Assembly (NCBI RefSeq): GCF_026210795.1
Contig: NC_089443.1
Coordinates: 1,860,001-1,924,000, forward strand
Source of the DNA: Rhizophagus irregularis
Taxonomy: Eukaryota > Glomeromycota > Glomeromycetes > Glomerales > Glomeraceae
Reading direction: 5' to 3'
Length of the DNA: 64,000 nucleotides
Every line of letters begins with the position of its first letter. Positions within the stretch are counted from its first letter, which is position 1. Made by a program: the position numbers and the translations under genes. A model generated the notes under the pieces. The model had not been told where the DNA came from. It searched no databases and worked only from the letters and a program-made list of their open reading frames with translations. Below, one piece after another: positions 21,834 to 35,510 of the stretch.

Positions 21834-24800
21834 TCTCACATAAACTGTATATACTATGATTATTATCAAATTTAACAAGAAAAAAAATGTTACTTTTTTG
21901 ATTTTTATAAATGGTAAAATATGAATCACGATAATTATACGCGAGAACTTTGATATTCCTTAATATTGCCTAAATTTTTCATTTAACAAATTTAAGGCAT
22001 TATTTCATAACCACATAAAAAATTCTGTAAGATTTAACTAAAAAATTTAACAATTAAATAAAATAAATTATTTTAAGTCATAAATATTTTTACTTGGAGA
22101 GCTAATTCCATGTTTAGAATCCAAACTAACATGCCTATTAAAGTGAACTAAGTAAATTTTGAGAATGGTTCACAAGTATTTTGCGATATTTTAATTGATG
22201 CTGATTTAAAAGAAATTTTAAGGCTGTAAATCTGGGGGAAATTAACCCATTTAAAATATTATCAACATATTACATAATAAATAATTGCAGATTAACAGCT
22301 GATAAAAAAAAATTTAGAATGAATTATAATACCCAAATATTTGTTAAATAAATCTTGTTCCGGGAAATAAGTAAAATATGTAGTATCATTAATTAAATAA
22401 AAATCAACGACGAAAATACTGTATGTGATTCGTAAAGCTCTTTTGATTTAAACAATCAATGTACTGTTGAGTCACTTGAACGCTGAGAGATGTTCATAAA
22501 ACCTCTAAATATTTTCAAGAAAATTCTGACAGAATATCACACCAAAAATGATTAACTAACAAATATGAGCGTAAAGTGACTTTTTCATTCAATTAACGTT
22601 AAGCAGTTAGTGGTATCAACGTTATAAATATATTATATGGCGCAATTAATGTTGTATAATTCATTAAAGTGATGTATAATCAATTATTCCCTATAAAAAA
22701 TTTTATCCATTATTTCTGTAAAAACTCCGTGAAATGAGCCTTTCACGGATCCATTCACGGAAAATGCAAATAATTCGATAAATTCCGTGATATAAAGTTA
22801 TTAATTCCAGGAATATGAACCTTTTACGGAAAAAAGATGGAATAAAAAAAACGGATTGACTTTTTTTACAGGGATTGAATAATAAGTATTCTATAAATCA
22901 TCAATTAGATCGGAATTAAAAATTTTAATGTGATTTATTCAAACCATTGATTGTGATTACAAAATCCTACAGTCCCTTCTGTCTTTTATTTTTTTTACAA
23001 ATATTGTTATTTTCATATGAAACTTATTTATCTTGAACTTATTATAAAGATGTGATTAGATGCTATTTAAAGTATTCAATATTAATATATTTGTTGAGTT
23101 AGAAACATGTTGAATCTTTTAAAAAAAATATTTTTTTATTATTAAGTATTTTAATTGAAAATTGATACTAGTAGTTAAAAATAACTTTTAAAACAAGACC
23201 CTATTAATGAAGAAAATAATAAGCAAATTATCATATATTTTTGATTTAAAATATTGCTATTTTAGAAGTTAAATCATTTTCCAATAATTTCCATCAATTG
23301 AATTTGAATTTCAATGACATCAACTTAAAATACTTTAAATAATTGTACCAATTTGTAAAACAATATTCACTACTATTCGCTACCAATTAAGTGGTTTTAT
23401 ATTATCATATATTTTAATAAATTAATCAAAATCAAAAGAGCTTCAAGTAAAATATATAAAATCATACTCTTCTTCCTTTATAAAAAATTGTCAATTATTT
23501 TGACTTTTAGAAATTTTAGAATTTTTAGAATTTTTTTTTCAAATCCTATTCAGTAATCATACACATATACATTTTAATTAACCATAATTAAAAATATTTA
23601 AAATATCTTAGGAAAAAAAAAAACTTATTCAATGTATATGGTACACATCGAAAACAAAAGGAAATTTTAAAATACTGCTAAATTTTCATTAAAAAAATAT
23701 AAAAATTGGTGTTATCATTTGATTGAAATTTAAAAAAGAAGTTTTTAAATAATTTTTATTTAAACTCTTTATTTAGAAACATTTTAAAAATAACTTTCTC
23801 AAGAAGTATGTTATACAGTATAATTTATAATTTTTATTTTAATAATTTTATTATTTTCGTCAGTACCTAAAGTTTTATATATAAAAAAAAGGAGATTAAA
23901 TTGTAAAAACTTTATATTAAAGAAAACAATGTTCAAATTCTTACTATCTTATTAGTATGTTTTCATAATTAACATGACAAAGCATTATATACATATAGTC
24001 CATTAATTTTTATAGTTGAAATTGCAACAAAAATGATTTCATAGTTTTTACTATCATAATTAATTAAAACTGAAGGTATTCAACTATATTAATTATTTCT
24101 GCTATACATGGTTCTATGTTTCATGCATATGCTATCTTTAATTACGCATTTTGCAAAATCGACAAAATTAATGATTGTTATCAATTATAAATGTAATAAA
24201 ACTATAATTATATAACATAAAATATTTGTAGGATTTCCTTATACTTGAAAGAATTTGCAGAAATAAAAATCAACAATTTAACTAGATTTGATACAATAAT
24301 TACATTTGTAGATGTTGTTAGTAAGAGTACGTACAGAGCACAGAAGTGAGCTAGTAATAGAATCATCACAGCTGACATATATCATACAATTATTTAAAAA
24401 TAATTTTAATAGAGCGAGCGTTAGACAAAACCGGTCTATGGCTCTACGCAATATATATATCAAATACCATATAATTATATAAAAGTGATTTTAATAGAGT
24501 TTTTCAAATATATGAAAATCAAATTAAAGGATTCAAAGAGATACTCAGTTGAACTTTAATAATCTTAAAGTTTCATTAAAAGTAGTACATAATATGGATA
24601 CTTTTTTTTATAAAAAAATAAATTAAAAACTAGAATTGTTTGAAAACTGATAGGTTTACATTATAGCAAATTACATAATAAATTTTTGAATAAACTTGAA
24701 GTCCTTCCATTTCATTTGAAAAGTGAAGATGTCACTTAAAAAACTATATCTTGGAATACATACTCTATTATTCAAATATATGAAAATTGAAAATATTGTT

Positions 24801-25170
24801 CATTATCTTTGACAATTTATAAAGATATATATATATACATCATTGTTGTGTATATTATACTGTGAAAGGTTTAGAAATTTTACATTATTGACTATAATAT
24901 TTTAATTATTTACTAATAATGCAACCAATAAAGTTGAACAAAATTAGTCATAGTATTAAAAATTTTTCAGATATTAGTATATGAAATTCATAGAACTACA
25001 GCGAAGACCAATTCAAAACTTCTGCTAATTAATATTTTAATTGTATTAAAAGAAGTTTGTTAAGTAGCTTGCAAAAACTAAGTGATCTTAAGTGTCAATA
25101 GATCCCAATTAAGAAACTATATTAAAATATCATCAAAACTTAAGATAAAAAAAATTTTAATATTGGGAAT
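21834..25170. other. Gene-poor AT-rich region
   Basis: No supported gene. It contains the MITE at 22689-22873 and otherwise low-complexity A/T-rich DNA. The frame at 24278-24463 is short, and its residues do not resemble a known family. Parts near 22110-22240 and 24300-24440 are slightly more complex but too broken to assign. Confidence 0.45.
22689..22873. mobile_element. 185-bp MITE-like element
   Basis: It begins CCCTATAAAAAATTTTATCC and ends in the inverted partner GGATTGACTTTTTTTACAGGG, so the ends share a CCCTRTAAAAAA-type terminal repeat. Internally it is partly palindromic, with repeated CCGTGA/TCACGG words. A shorter relative lies at 6529-6619 in the opposite orientation. No clear target-site duplication was found. 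Confidence 0.6.
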
Positions 25171-25732
25171 TGTCATATTATTACATCAATCACTGAATAT
25201 GATGGCACAATAAATAACTTAACCACAGAAATGTATGAATCCTTACACAAGGAGTGGGTAAAAAATCCTTATAGGATGAGTAATAACTAATGATCATATA
25301 AACCTCACTACCAGGATATACATTTAAATGAGGAGAATTTTATACAAATTATTCTGATTATAAAAATCAATTTTAAAAAACTTTTTGAAGTTATTAATTA
25401 ATGTAAAAGTGTAAACCCCATTGGCTAACATTCAATTGGGCTTAATAAAGGACATTGGCATTTGAATGCACTTTCATGCACTCAAATCAATACATCAGGC
25501 AAAAATAATTAATTTTTTTTATAAAATCTTGCTTAATGAACAATTTTTTTGAGATAAAAAATTCCAATGGCACGAGTCATTAAATCTTGATGGAAAGAAG
25601 TTAGCTTTGCTCATGATTATGAAATCGGAGGAATCGGATGAAACATTACACTTTAAAAATTTAAATCACCAACAAATTTTTAATGTTAATGGCATAATTA
25701 TTCCAGGTGTTTATAATATCAAAGACTTTTGA
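25171..25732 (+). pseudogene. Decayed transposase-like coding relic
   Basis: The frame 25171-25290 reads EYDGTINNLTTEMYESLHKE followed by WVKNPYRMSNN and stops. The shape 'TE.YE.LHK...K.PYR.SN' recalls the C-terminal part of Plavaka/CACTA-like transposases common in fungi, where a similar 'TE..E.LH...K..YR.SN' occurs. A second open stretch at 25571-25732 (54 codons, including MIMKSEESDETLHFKNLN) also looks coding. They lie in different frames with decayed DNA between. The family assignment is from memory and uncertain. Confidence 0.4.
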
Positions 25733-27370
25733 GACTATTGATGCAAATGATCAATGACAAGATTAATTATTTGAGAATTCAGTAATTACATTGCATACAA
25801 ATAATTAATTTTTAACGCAACATTATATTCGTAACTATTTTTTTTTGAATATTTGTCAAGTGGATGCAAAATACCCCAAGCTTCACGTACTTTGAAATCA
25901 CGTGATTTCGACTGACTTGGAGATTTGAGATTAAATATTTTTAGAAACTTAACTATTAACAGTATAGCAGATAGAGTAATTAATTGAACGTTAATAAATT
26001 TAGTTATATTATAGTAATTAATTGGAAATGTTTAGTGTTTACACTATACCAATTCTTCATTTTTTACAAAAATAAAGATAGCTAGCTGTTACAATTGTTA
26101 AAAGCTATAATAAAGTTTAAATGACCTAGAATTATAATTCTTTTTAACTATGTCGTTATTTATTCTGTAAAATGTAAAAAAATGTAAAAAATAAGTTTTA
26201 AGCACTAATATTAGGTTTAAATATCAACATACGATGTCTGGCGATCGCGTAATAAGGTCTACCGCGAACAGCAGCTCGTTCTAAGCTTATACGTACATAT
26301 ATCAAGGCATTTGGAAATCAATTCAAAATTACAAATAACAATTGACCAAATTTTAAAGTATCAATAATTTTAATTGTCTTAACATCTTTACCCTTCACTA
26401 AATAAATCAACAACGCTTTGAGCTTTTGAAGCACGTTTAACAATAACATTACTTGCTTAATTACAACTTGCCATCTAAAGTAAATTAGCAAATAAATCAC
26501 AAATAATTCCCAATAAGAGACGCGTAATCCCAGTGAAATTAAAGAGATTTGTTTTATTCACGATAGCTTTTCTACGTTACTAGTGTGTTTCTTCAGTTGC
26601 CAGCGTGTGAAGAATCTTGAAATCATAGGGTTGAATCCTCACTATCGGTAAGAAATAACAACTTGTCAGATACTACAGTAATTTACCAAGAATTGATTAA
26701 GAAAATAATAAGAGTATATTATTAAATAATTGACAATAAGAATAATAATGTGAATGAATTATAATCTTTAACGTACCAAGTATCTTTGTATTACTTCTAA
26801 CCACGGATCCAACCAGTAGGATATTATTACCATCACAATTATTAATATTTTTTTGTAAGCGTAGAATTTCTTATTCTATAAATAAATAAAAATGAGCGGA
26901 ATTATAAGATTTATGATGAATTTATCATTTACTTTACAGGTTTTTTAAAAAACGGTTGAATTTGTAAAATATTTTAAATAATAAAGATGCGTTACGACAT
27001 ATGGCGCCATGATATTCTGTCCCGCAGCAATTATGCATCTATATGTAACAACGGTAGGACAACGCCTACAACGCCCCATTTCGATTATATTATAATAATA
27101 TATTTTATTTTTATTTTCGAAAGAAAAACCTAGACTGTAAATTTAATTTGAAATTAATTTGATTTGCGTTTAAAAAAAAAAAAAATTTGATTTGTTCCAT
27201 TGTCATGCATATATACAAACAAGTCTAAACGAGTGATATTGATTTTTCAAAAAAAAAAAAAAAAAAAAATAGATGGTCTAAAGATGGAATTTTCAAGCAT
27301 AAATGCCGTGGCGCACTATAAACATTACCTAGCCTTTTACTTATAATTCTATAATTATTATAAGATCATT

Positions 27371-27425
27371 TATATCCGCATAATAGTTATATCCGCATAA
27401 TAGTTATATCCACATAATAGTTATA
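27371..27425. repeat. 18-bp tandem repeat, three copies
   Basis: The unit ATATCCGCATAATAGTTA is repeated three times in a row (the last with CACA instead of CGCA). It is a small minisatellite with no coding role. Confidence 0.75.
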
Positions 27426-30400
27426 AGTAATAAGTGCGTTACAATACTTTATTACAATGAATCGTATAGTACGTGAATACTTACACAAATACTATATATA
27501 TATAATCATAATAATATGTTGTGTATATACTTTTCGAATATGATTCCTAACTCCGGTTCGTTTATCAATCAGGCGAAATCTAACATTGAGAGAACCAGTT
27601 GTACAAAATGATATCTCAGAGAAAAAGTGATTATAATAAGTGTTATTTAAGAGAGATTGAACTTAAAAATTATTTGTCAAAAACTAAGTTTAATAACAAG
27701 AAATTTATAATTATCACACATAATATCGATAAAAAAATAATAATAATAGAAATTTCTAAATTTCCATATATGTTATGTATCTTGTTATTCGCAGGATTTT
27801 TAAAGAAATCCTATTGTTAGGTGAAATAAATAATGAATACTCATTTGGATTAATTGATTAGTTGATTAGAAAATCGAATGATCTTTTTTTTGGTGGCGCA
27901 TCGCACAATATTTTTGCATTTTTAATTGCCATTTCCAGTAATGTGTACAATCTTGACACTTCCGAACACGCCAAACTCAAAAAAAAAAAAAATTTTTTTT
28001 TTTTTTTTTTTTTGTGTTCACTCCGTGTTTGAGGCTTTAATGTTTGATGTATTTTCGGAAAATATTCGTAGTTATCATAGTTGATATATATATCGCATGA
28101 TTTCAAAGTTATGTCATGTGATTTATTTTGTTTGCCTTGGAAAATTTAGAAAATTTCTTCGCGTCTTAAAATTATTGAATTATTTTCAAATCCTACGTTA
28201 TATTTTTATATTTGGTGAATTTTTTTTTTGTTCATTAATACATGATATAATATATGTTATAATACATTATACAGTATAATAAATGATATAATAAATGATA
28301 TAACGAAAGTTGGAACTATAACGAAGGTTACATTTAAAAGTTACATATATAACGAAAGTTGCAGAAAAAAGAAACGAATCATAACAAAAAAAAAAATAAT
28401 AATAATTATCAGACCATAATAAATTATAACGTTATTCGTTATTTGTTTTTTTTTGTCTAATTATTTATTGTTTTGATTTTCCACTTAAAATCAATTTGGA
28501 TGATTTTTTTTTGTCTTACGTTAAATTATATTATCGTATGACATTTTTGGTAATTATTTAATGTAGTTAATACAATTATACATTAAACAGTTAACAAAAA
28601 AAGAATAAAAAGAATTACTTTATGATATCATTCTTATTAACAAAGAATTATATTTTGCATTTTTAATTAATTATTAGTAATTTTTTTTTAAAAAAAAATA
28701 AAAAATTGTTTCAAGATTTTTATTATTTTCTTTCAAGAATTTTAAAAAATTTAAAAAAATTCATTCAATCCTTTCGAATTAATTTAATTTTTAATTAATT
28801 GTTAATATGTGTTATTCATTAAACGTGAAATAAATATTACAGTATATTACATATATTTAATCGTTATTAAAGTTTCGTAAAATCGAAAAATATTAATAAT
28901 TATGTATTAATATAATTAATATATTTTTTATTGTATTTATTAGTGATATAATTTTAATAGATGTTGTAAATAAACTGTTAATACAAAATTAAACAATTTT
29001 TATTTGTTTATAATTATAATTTAGTTGATATTTAGCTAACAATTCCCTTCCTTCTTTCTATCTTGGAACACGGCACGTAGTAAACAAGTGGTAACGGTAG
29101 GTTTAATAAAATGTGATTATATCTCATGAACAAATGAACAGCAAAAATAATAAAACATTATTAGTAGGATATACGGAAGAATTCAACGATTGATTAATAT
29201 ATAGTAACTCTTTTTTGTAAACAAATAAACATACAGATTAGTACCTTTCCGCTCATTTTCCCAGCCATAACCCCGGAAGCACCGTCGAATTATTTAATTG
29301 ACGAATGTGATTATAATGTATAAAAGTGACATTTGGGATCGAATATACAATTACAGTATATTGGATTTATTTATTTTTTATTTATATTTTTTTTATGCAA
29401 CTTATTAATGAAATTTTTATAAAATCTTATATAATGAAATGCAAAGAATTAATAATTTTATTGGTAACATTGTGAAAATTTATGATAAAATTTATAAACT
29501 TGATAAGGTTTAAACCCATCTTGATAACTTGATTTGATAAAAAAAAAAACAAAGATGGAATTCCGTATTCCAAACAAAAAATTTATTACTTAACAAAAAA
29601 TTCTTCTCATGCACATTTTAAATTTGATCATGTTATATGATAATGTTGTATTATTTATATTTATTTATGTTATTCATTATATTTATGTTAAGATTTTTTT
29701 TTTTTTTACGCGTATTCATATAATCAAAAAAAGAGATTGTAAATATTCTGAGTTTCAATCTATTCTTCGAATTTAAGAATATTAATTATATGATAATAAA
29801 TTAAATTTTTATATATGGATAACAAATCTATTTTACTTTTGGGCAGGGTATTCTTTTTTAAAATTACGCGTCAATCAAATAATAATATTACCAATGTTGG
29901 GTGATAAATTCATGACGCAGTAAGATGAAAATCATTCCTATTAAAGATCGATCAATTAAATCATCCACTTTTAGAATAAAAATCAAATTATGTTAAAAAA
30001 GTATTCATTCAAAATTGTCATACCCGTTATCCGTTAGTATAATGAACAATGCATGATACACAATATTTTTAAGGAATAGATATAGATTTCCTAAAGATTG
30101 ATAGGTTGAAGTCGGAAATGAGAATCTAGACTAACAAGTTTTTTAAAATTGTTAAGAATATTCACGTGAAAGAAGCATTTTTACGACTTTCACGTGATTA
30201 GCGATCATTATACTGTTTATACATATGAAATTCCAAATCAAAATTCGGGGGTGGCTGTGCCAAAATTTAAAGTTACAAGGTGTAACAAAAATTAAATTAA
30301 TTGCATTAAAAATATAATTCTTCTAGAAAAGTAATCATTTAAAAGCCACGGAAAAAAGAATAAACAAAAATGAAAAAAAGGTAACATTAGAAAATAAAGA

Positions 30401-31889
30401 ACAAGTTAAAATCATATGATATATTTGATATACACTACATACGCTACGTATGTACCATTAGAAACATTCGCCAAGAATCCAACTCGATGTTTACCTTATG
30501 TTACCTTATCTCTGTGTATGTGTAAACTATAAACATTGTATTTTTTTTTTCGGATTTAAATCCGTCAGGTTATCTTATACAAATTCAAATAATATCCAAA
30601 TATGGCTTATTACGTTTCATATTAGAAATTTTGGAAATTTTTTTGAATTAGAAAATTAGGAAACGCGTTCAATAATGAAACAATGAAATTATTGTATGTA
30701 TTTAATCGCGTTTTTTTTAAATTTGACATGAAATGTTTTTTTAATTTCAATCTGTCTAAGTTTGAATTATATTTATTTACATTATTTTTGTTTCAAAAGA
30801 AATGAAAGAATTGATGTGTATCCATTTGTAAATATTACTTATTTACTATTCCGTCTATTCGGATATTTCGAATAATTTGCGATATCATTGATAAATTATT
30901 CGGATATTTCAAATTACTTGTTACATGTTACTACTTTACTTTACTACTACTCGGATATTTGTGCCATCATTAGTTTACTTAGTTCTATTTTTAATATATA
31001 TTATTATACTTTTATTTATTTACATCACAAATGTCGTAATCTCCGAATTTACAATTATTTTGTGGCGCATTAAAAGGAATAATAAAAAATTTTTTTTATT
31101 CTTTGTTTCTTTATGCAAAGACCTCAAACACAATAATGCAAATAATACTCAAACACAATAATGCAAATAATATAATAAATAGTACAAAAAAATATATGAT
31201 CATTTCATAATATTATATTTTCATAGAAGTAATTGATAAAAATACGGGTTCATTCATTTAGTTATAATTACCATATGCAGGTTTTGATATCATTCAAAAA
31301 AAAAAGATTATATGATTAATATGATAATAGACATTTGGAGATTCTATTCCGTTAAAGTTTTCAATAAAATAAGATTATAACTTTAATTTAAAATTTTAAA
31401 AAATTTAAAATTTTTAATTTTTAATTTTTATATATTATATATTCGGTAATAATAATATTTAATCCGTTCTACAAATAATAAAAAATAATAATTAATTTGT
31501 TCTACAAAAGAAATTTCTTTCAAAGAACAATGAAAAAAAAAACAAATTTTTTCTTTTTTTTTTTTTGTCACTTTTTACTTTCAAAAAATTTCAAATGAAA
31601 AATAAAATATATAAATAATATACAGTGTTTGATATATTATCTTCTAGATGCATTAATATTTGTTGTTGTTTTTGTTGAACATTTTTTTTTTTACTGAAAA
31701 TTTGTTGGTTTAAATTTTAAATGGTCTGTCCAGAATATGAAAATCAAATGTAACAAACGTACAAAAAACTCTTTTTTCATTTATCCGAAAAAGTAAATTA
31801 TTGGAAAACAATATTTTATTTTGTTATCGACCTTTTAAAGGTTTGGTTCCTTTTAACCTCAATAACATGTATAACATGTAATAGTTAAT

Positions 31890-32040
31890 AAGTATGTTAT
31901 ATCATACGTATATTATATATGGTGTATTATATCATATATATTATATCATACGTATAATACATATAGTATATTATTATATTATACGTATAGTATCATACGT
32001 ATTGTATATTATATTATACGTATATTATTTCTATTTCATA
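31890..32040. repeat. AT-rich palindromic repeat with ATACGTAT cores
   Basis: Repeated TATCATACGTATA and TATATTATA words with self-complementary ATACGTAT cores. It can form many alternative hairpins. No gene. Confidence 0.6.
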
Positions 32041-32564
32041 CTATTTTTAACGTACTACAAAAATAAAAACTTGGTCATACTTTGAATATTTTTTTATATT
32101 TTTTTGGAGAAAAAAGGCTTTCCGCTCAAATCACGTAATATGACAAATATCACTAATTATGCACGTAACACAACATGTTCATTGTTTAATATATAACATA
32201 TTTTACAACTTTAAAATTTATTAAATGAAAAAAAATTTACTGTGCCTTTGATGCTTTTGTTATACATATACTAAAAATGATATTTTGCTAATTCAAAAAA
32301 TAATTTCCTTTAAATAAAATATATTTTTTTTTTTTTTCGATATAATTATTATAAAAAAAATATATACTAATATATATATATATATATATATAATAATGAT
32401 AATAATAATAAACATTGATAATAATAATATACTAATCTATTAATAAAAGGCAAATAAAGAAAAAAAAATATTTTTTTTTTTTTTTTTTTACAATTTTTTC
32501 ATCACTGAATTTGGTTGTTTGATGGTTGCTTCTATTGAAATTGTTGTTATTCCACGTAAAATTA

Positions 32565-34238
32565 TTATTTATAATCCTGTTGTCGCGTCGATTGACGATA
32601 CGGTGGCGGAGATAAATGAGTTGGGTAAGGAACGTGTCCATTTAAAATATCCAACTGTGATGAATTTGAAATTGTTTCAAATTCTTTTAATGGAGTTGAG
32701 GTTCCAGAATCTCTACGTGATTCTGGACTTCTATTATAATATGTCATCATCGTTATATTATTATAATTTAATATTGGATGTTGATTATACCCATCATATG
32801 GTTTATCATTATAAGAAATTTTAGGTTGTTCCGGTAAAGGTTTTCTTTCATGACTTTTTTGAGGTAATTGTGGTTTTTGTTGTTGATTATTATTATTATA
32901 TTGGTAATAACTAGTATCTACGGGTAAATGACCTCCATCATTCATATAAGTATATTGAATATTGAATTGATTTGAAGGAGGTGGAGTTGGTAAAAGTCTA
33001 TGTGTGAGTGGAGGTGTAACTTGTGGTGTTATTGGAGTATTCGGTGATGGTGCTGTATAAGATTGTGTACTACTATTAGTATTATAAGAATGTGAACTAC
33101 TAGTAGAATATGTAGGAGTACTATTAGGATATGTACCGATTGGTATATTTGATAAATTTATGCTATTTAAAGGTTGTTGAATTTGTTGAATATGAGGACT
33201 CTGATTTTGATTTTGATTTTGAGGTGGATGTTTTTCAATCATATTACCTATTCTAACACTTTCTTCAACATGATAATCAGATTCAAAACCCCATAGATAA
33301 AAATTTATATTAATAAAATGACCTATAGACATAAATCTACCTTGATGAGTTGGTTGAGCATTTTTTGGTATGAATATATTTAATGTATAAGTACATTCCC
33401 CATAATATGTTGATGCAGGTTGAGTAAAAAGTAATTCTGATCGTGAAACTATTATACCTAATATATTTTGATCCACATGTTTTGATTCTCCTTGTGTAGT
33501 GGATTGATAATCCATTGAAGTTCTTAAACATACTTCAACTCTTTCAACTCCAACATTAGGATGTAAAAATCTTAATTTCATTGGAATTGATACATAACTA
33601 CCAACATTAAAACATTTATTTGGTGGTAATAAAAAGGTATAATCAATACCACTAGGTGTTGTACCACATAATTTAAATGGTGGTAAATGTTGAATATCTA
33701 ATGTTATGGTCCTTTTTAATGGACAATATAATTTTACTGATTGTTGTGATGATCCAATTAATGCTTTCGCGTTAACGGTAGCTCTTAATACATATTGAAC
33801 TGATCCAAATTCTGTTGAAATAGTATCAGGAAGATTATAAGGTAATTGAACTTTAAAAGGTATATCAAGCATAGTAACTTCTTCAGAATCATCAAAAGCT
33901 TCCCAAACTTTATTAGTTTGATCGACCAAAGTATTTTCACCTGAATAAATGGTTTTTGACCTAGCTTGTGATCTTTGCCATGAAGTTTTTTCAATTCCTT
34001 TCAAATGTAAATAAACACTTTTGATTTGACACGGTTTACCATAATTTAAATGTATTGTTCCTACAAGAAATGTATCATTATCACCAAGTTGTCCATGTTG
34101 AAAAGTATTTGAACCTTCAGCGTATGATAAATAAATATTTTTATTGGTTTTTATATATTCATTATTTTTAGGTCCATTTCTAAATAAACTGAACCGACCG
34201 CTACTACTACTACCAGTTGAACTTGTAGGCGAATCCAT
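32565..34238 (-). CDS. Alpha-arrestin (arrestin-related trafficking adaptor)
   Basis: A single exon of 557 aa on the minus strand. Residues about 32-170 look like an arrestin N-domain (VGTIHLNYGKPCQIKSVYLH, GENTL, VPF-like IPFKVQLP, YVLRATVNAKAL) and about 195-335 an arrestin C-domain (GSYVSIPMKLRFL, VERVEVCLRTSM, GRFMSIGHFININFYLWG). The remaining C-terminal third is low-complexity, rich in Ser/Thr/Pro/Asn/Gln. The last residues hold PPPY (544-547), a PPxY motif that in this family binds WW domains of Rsp5/NEDD4-type ubiquitin ligases. Known members steer plasma-membrane transporters and receptors to ubiquitin-dependent endocytosis; that role is inferred here. The start is the first ATG after long homopolymer DNA. 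No intron is needed. Confidence 0.88.
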   Translation of the reverse strand: MDSPTSSTGSSSSGRFSLFRNGPKNNEYIKTNKNIYLSYAEGSNTFQHGQLGDNDTFLVGTIHLNYGKPCQIKSVYLHLKGIEKTSWQRSQARSKTIYSGENTLVDQTNKVWEAFDDSEEVTMLDIPFKVQLPYNLPDTISTEFGSVQYVLRATVNAKALIGSSQQSVKLYCPLKRTITLDIQHLPPFKLCGTTPSGIDYTFLLPPNKCFNVGSYVSIPMKLRFLHPNVGVERVEVCLRTSMDYQSTTQGESKHVDQNILGIIVSRSELLFTQPASTYYGECTYTLNIFIPKNAQPTHQGRFMSIGHFININFYLWGFESDYHVEESVRIGNMIEKHPPQNQNQNQSPHIQQIQQPLNSINLSNIPIGTYPNSTPTYSTSSSHSYNTNSSTQSYTAPSPNTPITPQVTPPLTHRLLPTPPPSNQFNIQYTYMNDGGHLPVDTSYYQYNNNNQQQKPQLPQKSHERKPLPEQPKISYNDKPYDGYNQHPILNYNNITMMTYYNRSPESRRDSGTSTPLKEFETISNSSQLDILNGHVPYPTHLSPPPYRQSTRQQDYK

Positions 34239-34439
34239 GAGGAAAATAAAATTTTTTTTTAGAAAATTTTTTAAGAAATTTTTTTTTTTTCGGATTATTT
34301 TTTTTTATATTTTGTATACGAGTATGATTTTTTTTTTAAAAAAAAAAAAAAAATGTGTATAAAAAAAAATGAAACGAAATTTCTATCAGGAAAAAAAAAA
34401 TTATAAATGTTTTTATATATATATATATGTGAAAAATTT

Positions 34440-34612
34440 TTATGATTACGGTATATAATTACGGTACGGTATATAATTAACGGTATATAGTTACGGTATA
34501 TAATTACGGTACAATTACGGTATATAATTACGGTATATATATAAAAAAAAATTTATAATTACGACGGTATATAATTACGGTGTATAATTACGGTGTATAT
34601 ATATATATATAT
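34440..34612. repeat. GGTATATAATTAC minisatellite
   Basis: At least eight imperfect copies of ACGGTATATAATT with variants (GGTGTATAATT, GGTACAATT), ending in TA repeats and an A/T run. It lies upstream of the arrestin start codon, beginning about 200 bp away. Confidence 0.7.
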
Positions 34613-35424
34613 AAAAAAAAATTTTTTTTTTTTTATAATAACAATAAAAAAAAAGAGAGTCGGTTTTTTTTTATAAAAAAAGTATATTCGTGGGTTTATA
34701 TATATATATATATATATCAATTTAATAATTTATTTTATGTGTATTCTATTTTTTTACTTTGTATGCATATACATATATATTATATATTATTATATATAAA
34801 TATATAAAAATGAAAGAAAAATAAAAAAATAAAAGAAGTTTCAAAAATATATTTTTTTTTTATAAGAAGAAAAAAAAAAAAAAAATCTTGAATTGAAAAA
34901 GAATGGGGAACTTTTATATGAATGACAAAAATAGGTTACGATTAGATTTTTTTTTTTATTTATCATTTTTTTTTTTAACGGACCAACATAAAAAAAAAAA
35001 AACCTAAAACGCGGTTTGTGACTTTTAAAAGAATAATAAAAAAAAATGTCACACATCCTTTTTTTTATATTAAATTATATATATATTTGTGATAAAATAA
35101 TGAAATGATTAAAATTGATTGGTAAATTGTCAAAATTTCCGTAAAAGACAATAATAAAGACAAAAAGAAAAAAAATTGTAACCAAAATAAATAAAAAAAA
35201 AAGAAAGAAAAAAAGAAAAAAGAAAAAAAAGAAGAAAGAAAAATAGGAATTAGATAAAAATATCTAAATTTAAACATAATAACATAATACAATAACATCA
35301 ATAACATTCAATTACGTTCGATGAATAATCATCAAAGCATACATACATGTATGTATATATATATTCGTTACCATATACCGAATATTAATGTCATACAATA
35401 AACTTTATATTGTCGAATAAATTA

Positions 35425-35510
35425 TGTTCAACGTATTCAACATATTCAACGTATTCAACGTATTCAACTTGTTCACCTTATTCAAGTTATTCAATGTGTT
35501 CAACGTATTT
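35425..35510. repeat. TTCAACGTA minisatellite
   Basis: About nine imperfect copies of a 9-bp TTCAACGTA-like unit (variants TTCAACATA, TTCAACTTG, TTCAAGTTA). The unit length is a multiple of three, so it gives a spurious Ser-Thr-Tyr reading frame. Confidence 0.7.

Larger units (their letters stand above)
25733..32564. other. Gene desert with low-complexity DNA
   Basis: No supported gene. Contents: a possible decayed frame on the minus strand near 26220-26520, a small island of mixed composition near 26990-27080, three copies of an 18-bp unit near 27371-27425, an A-run/T-run palindrome near 27979-28012, TATAACGAAAGTT-type repeats near 28300-28365, TATCATACGTATA-type repeats near 31895-32035 and TA repeats near 32365-32392. 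The open frames at 27599-27820 and 30888-31161 look like chance AT-rich frames. Confidence 0.45.

Noticed and set aside
26561-26647. tRNA-Ser(UGA)-like sequence with TTGAAATC, GGGTTGAATCC and matching GATAG/CTATC ends
   Set aside because: The anticodon stem does not pair, the T-loop has lost a base, the variable arm is missing and two acceptor pairs fail. At best it is a tRNA fossil.
32365-32392. TA repeat as possible replication origin or promoter
   Set aside because: TA runs are frequent in this DNA and nothing else marks the site.
34580-35307. Several open frames rich in Phe, Lys and Tyr
   Set aside because: They are translations of poly-A, poly-T and TA runs and have no coding signal.
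35425-35510. Array resembling short regular repeats
   Set aside because: 9-bp imperfect units without spacers are a minisatellite, not CRISPR; the genome is eukaryotic.
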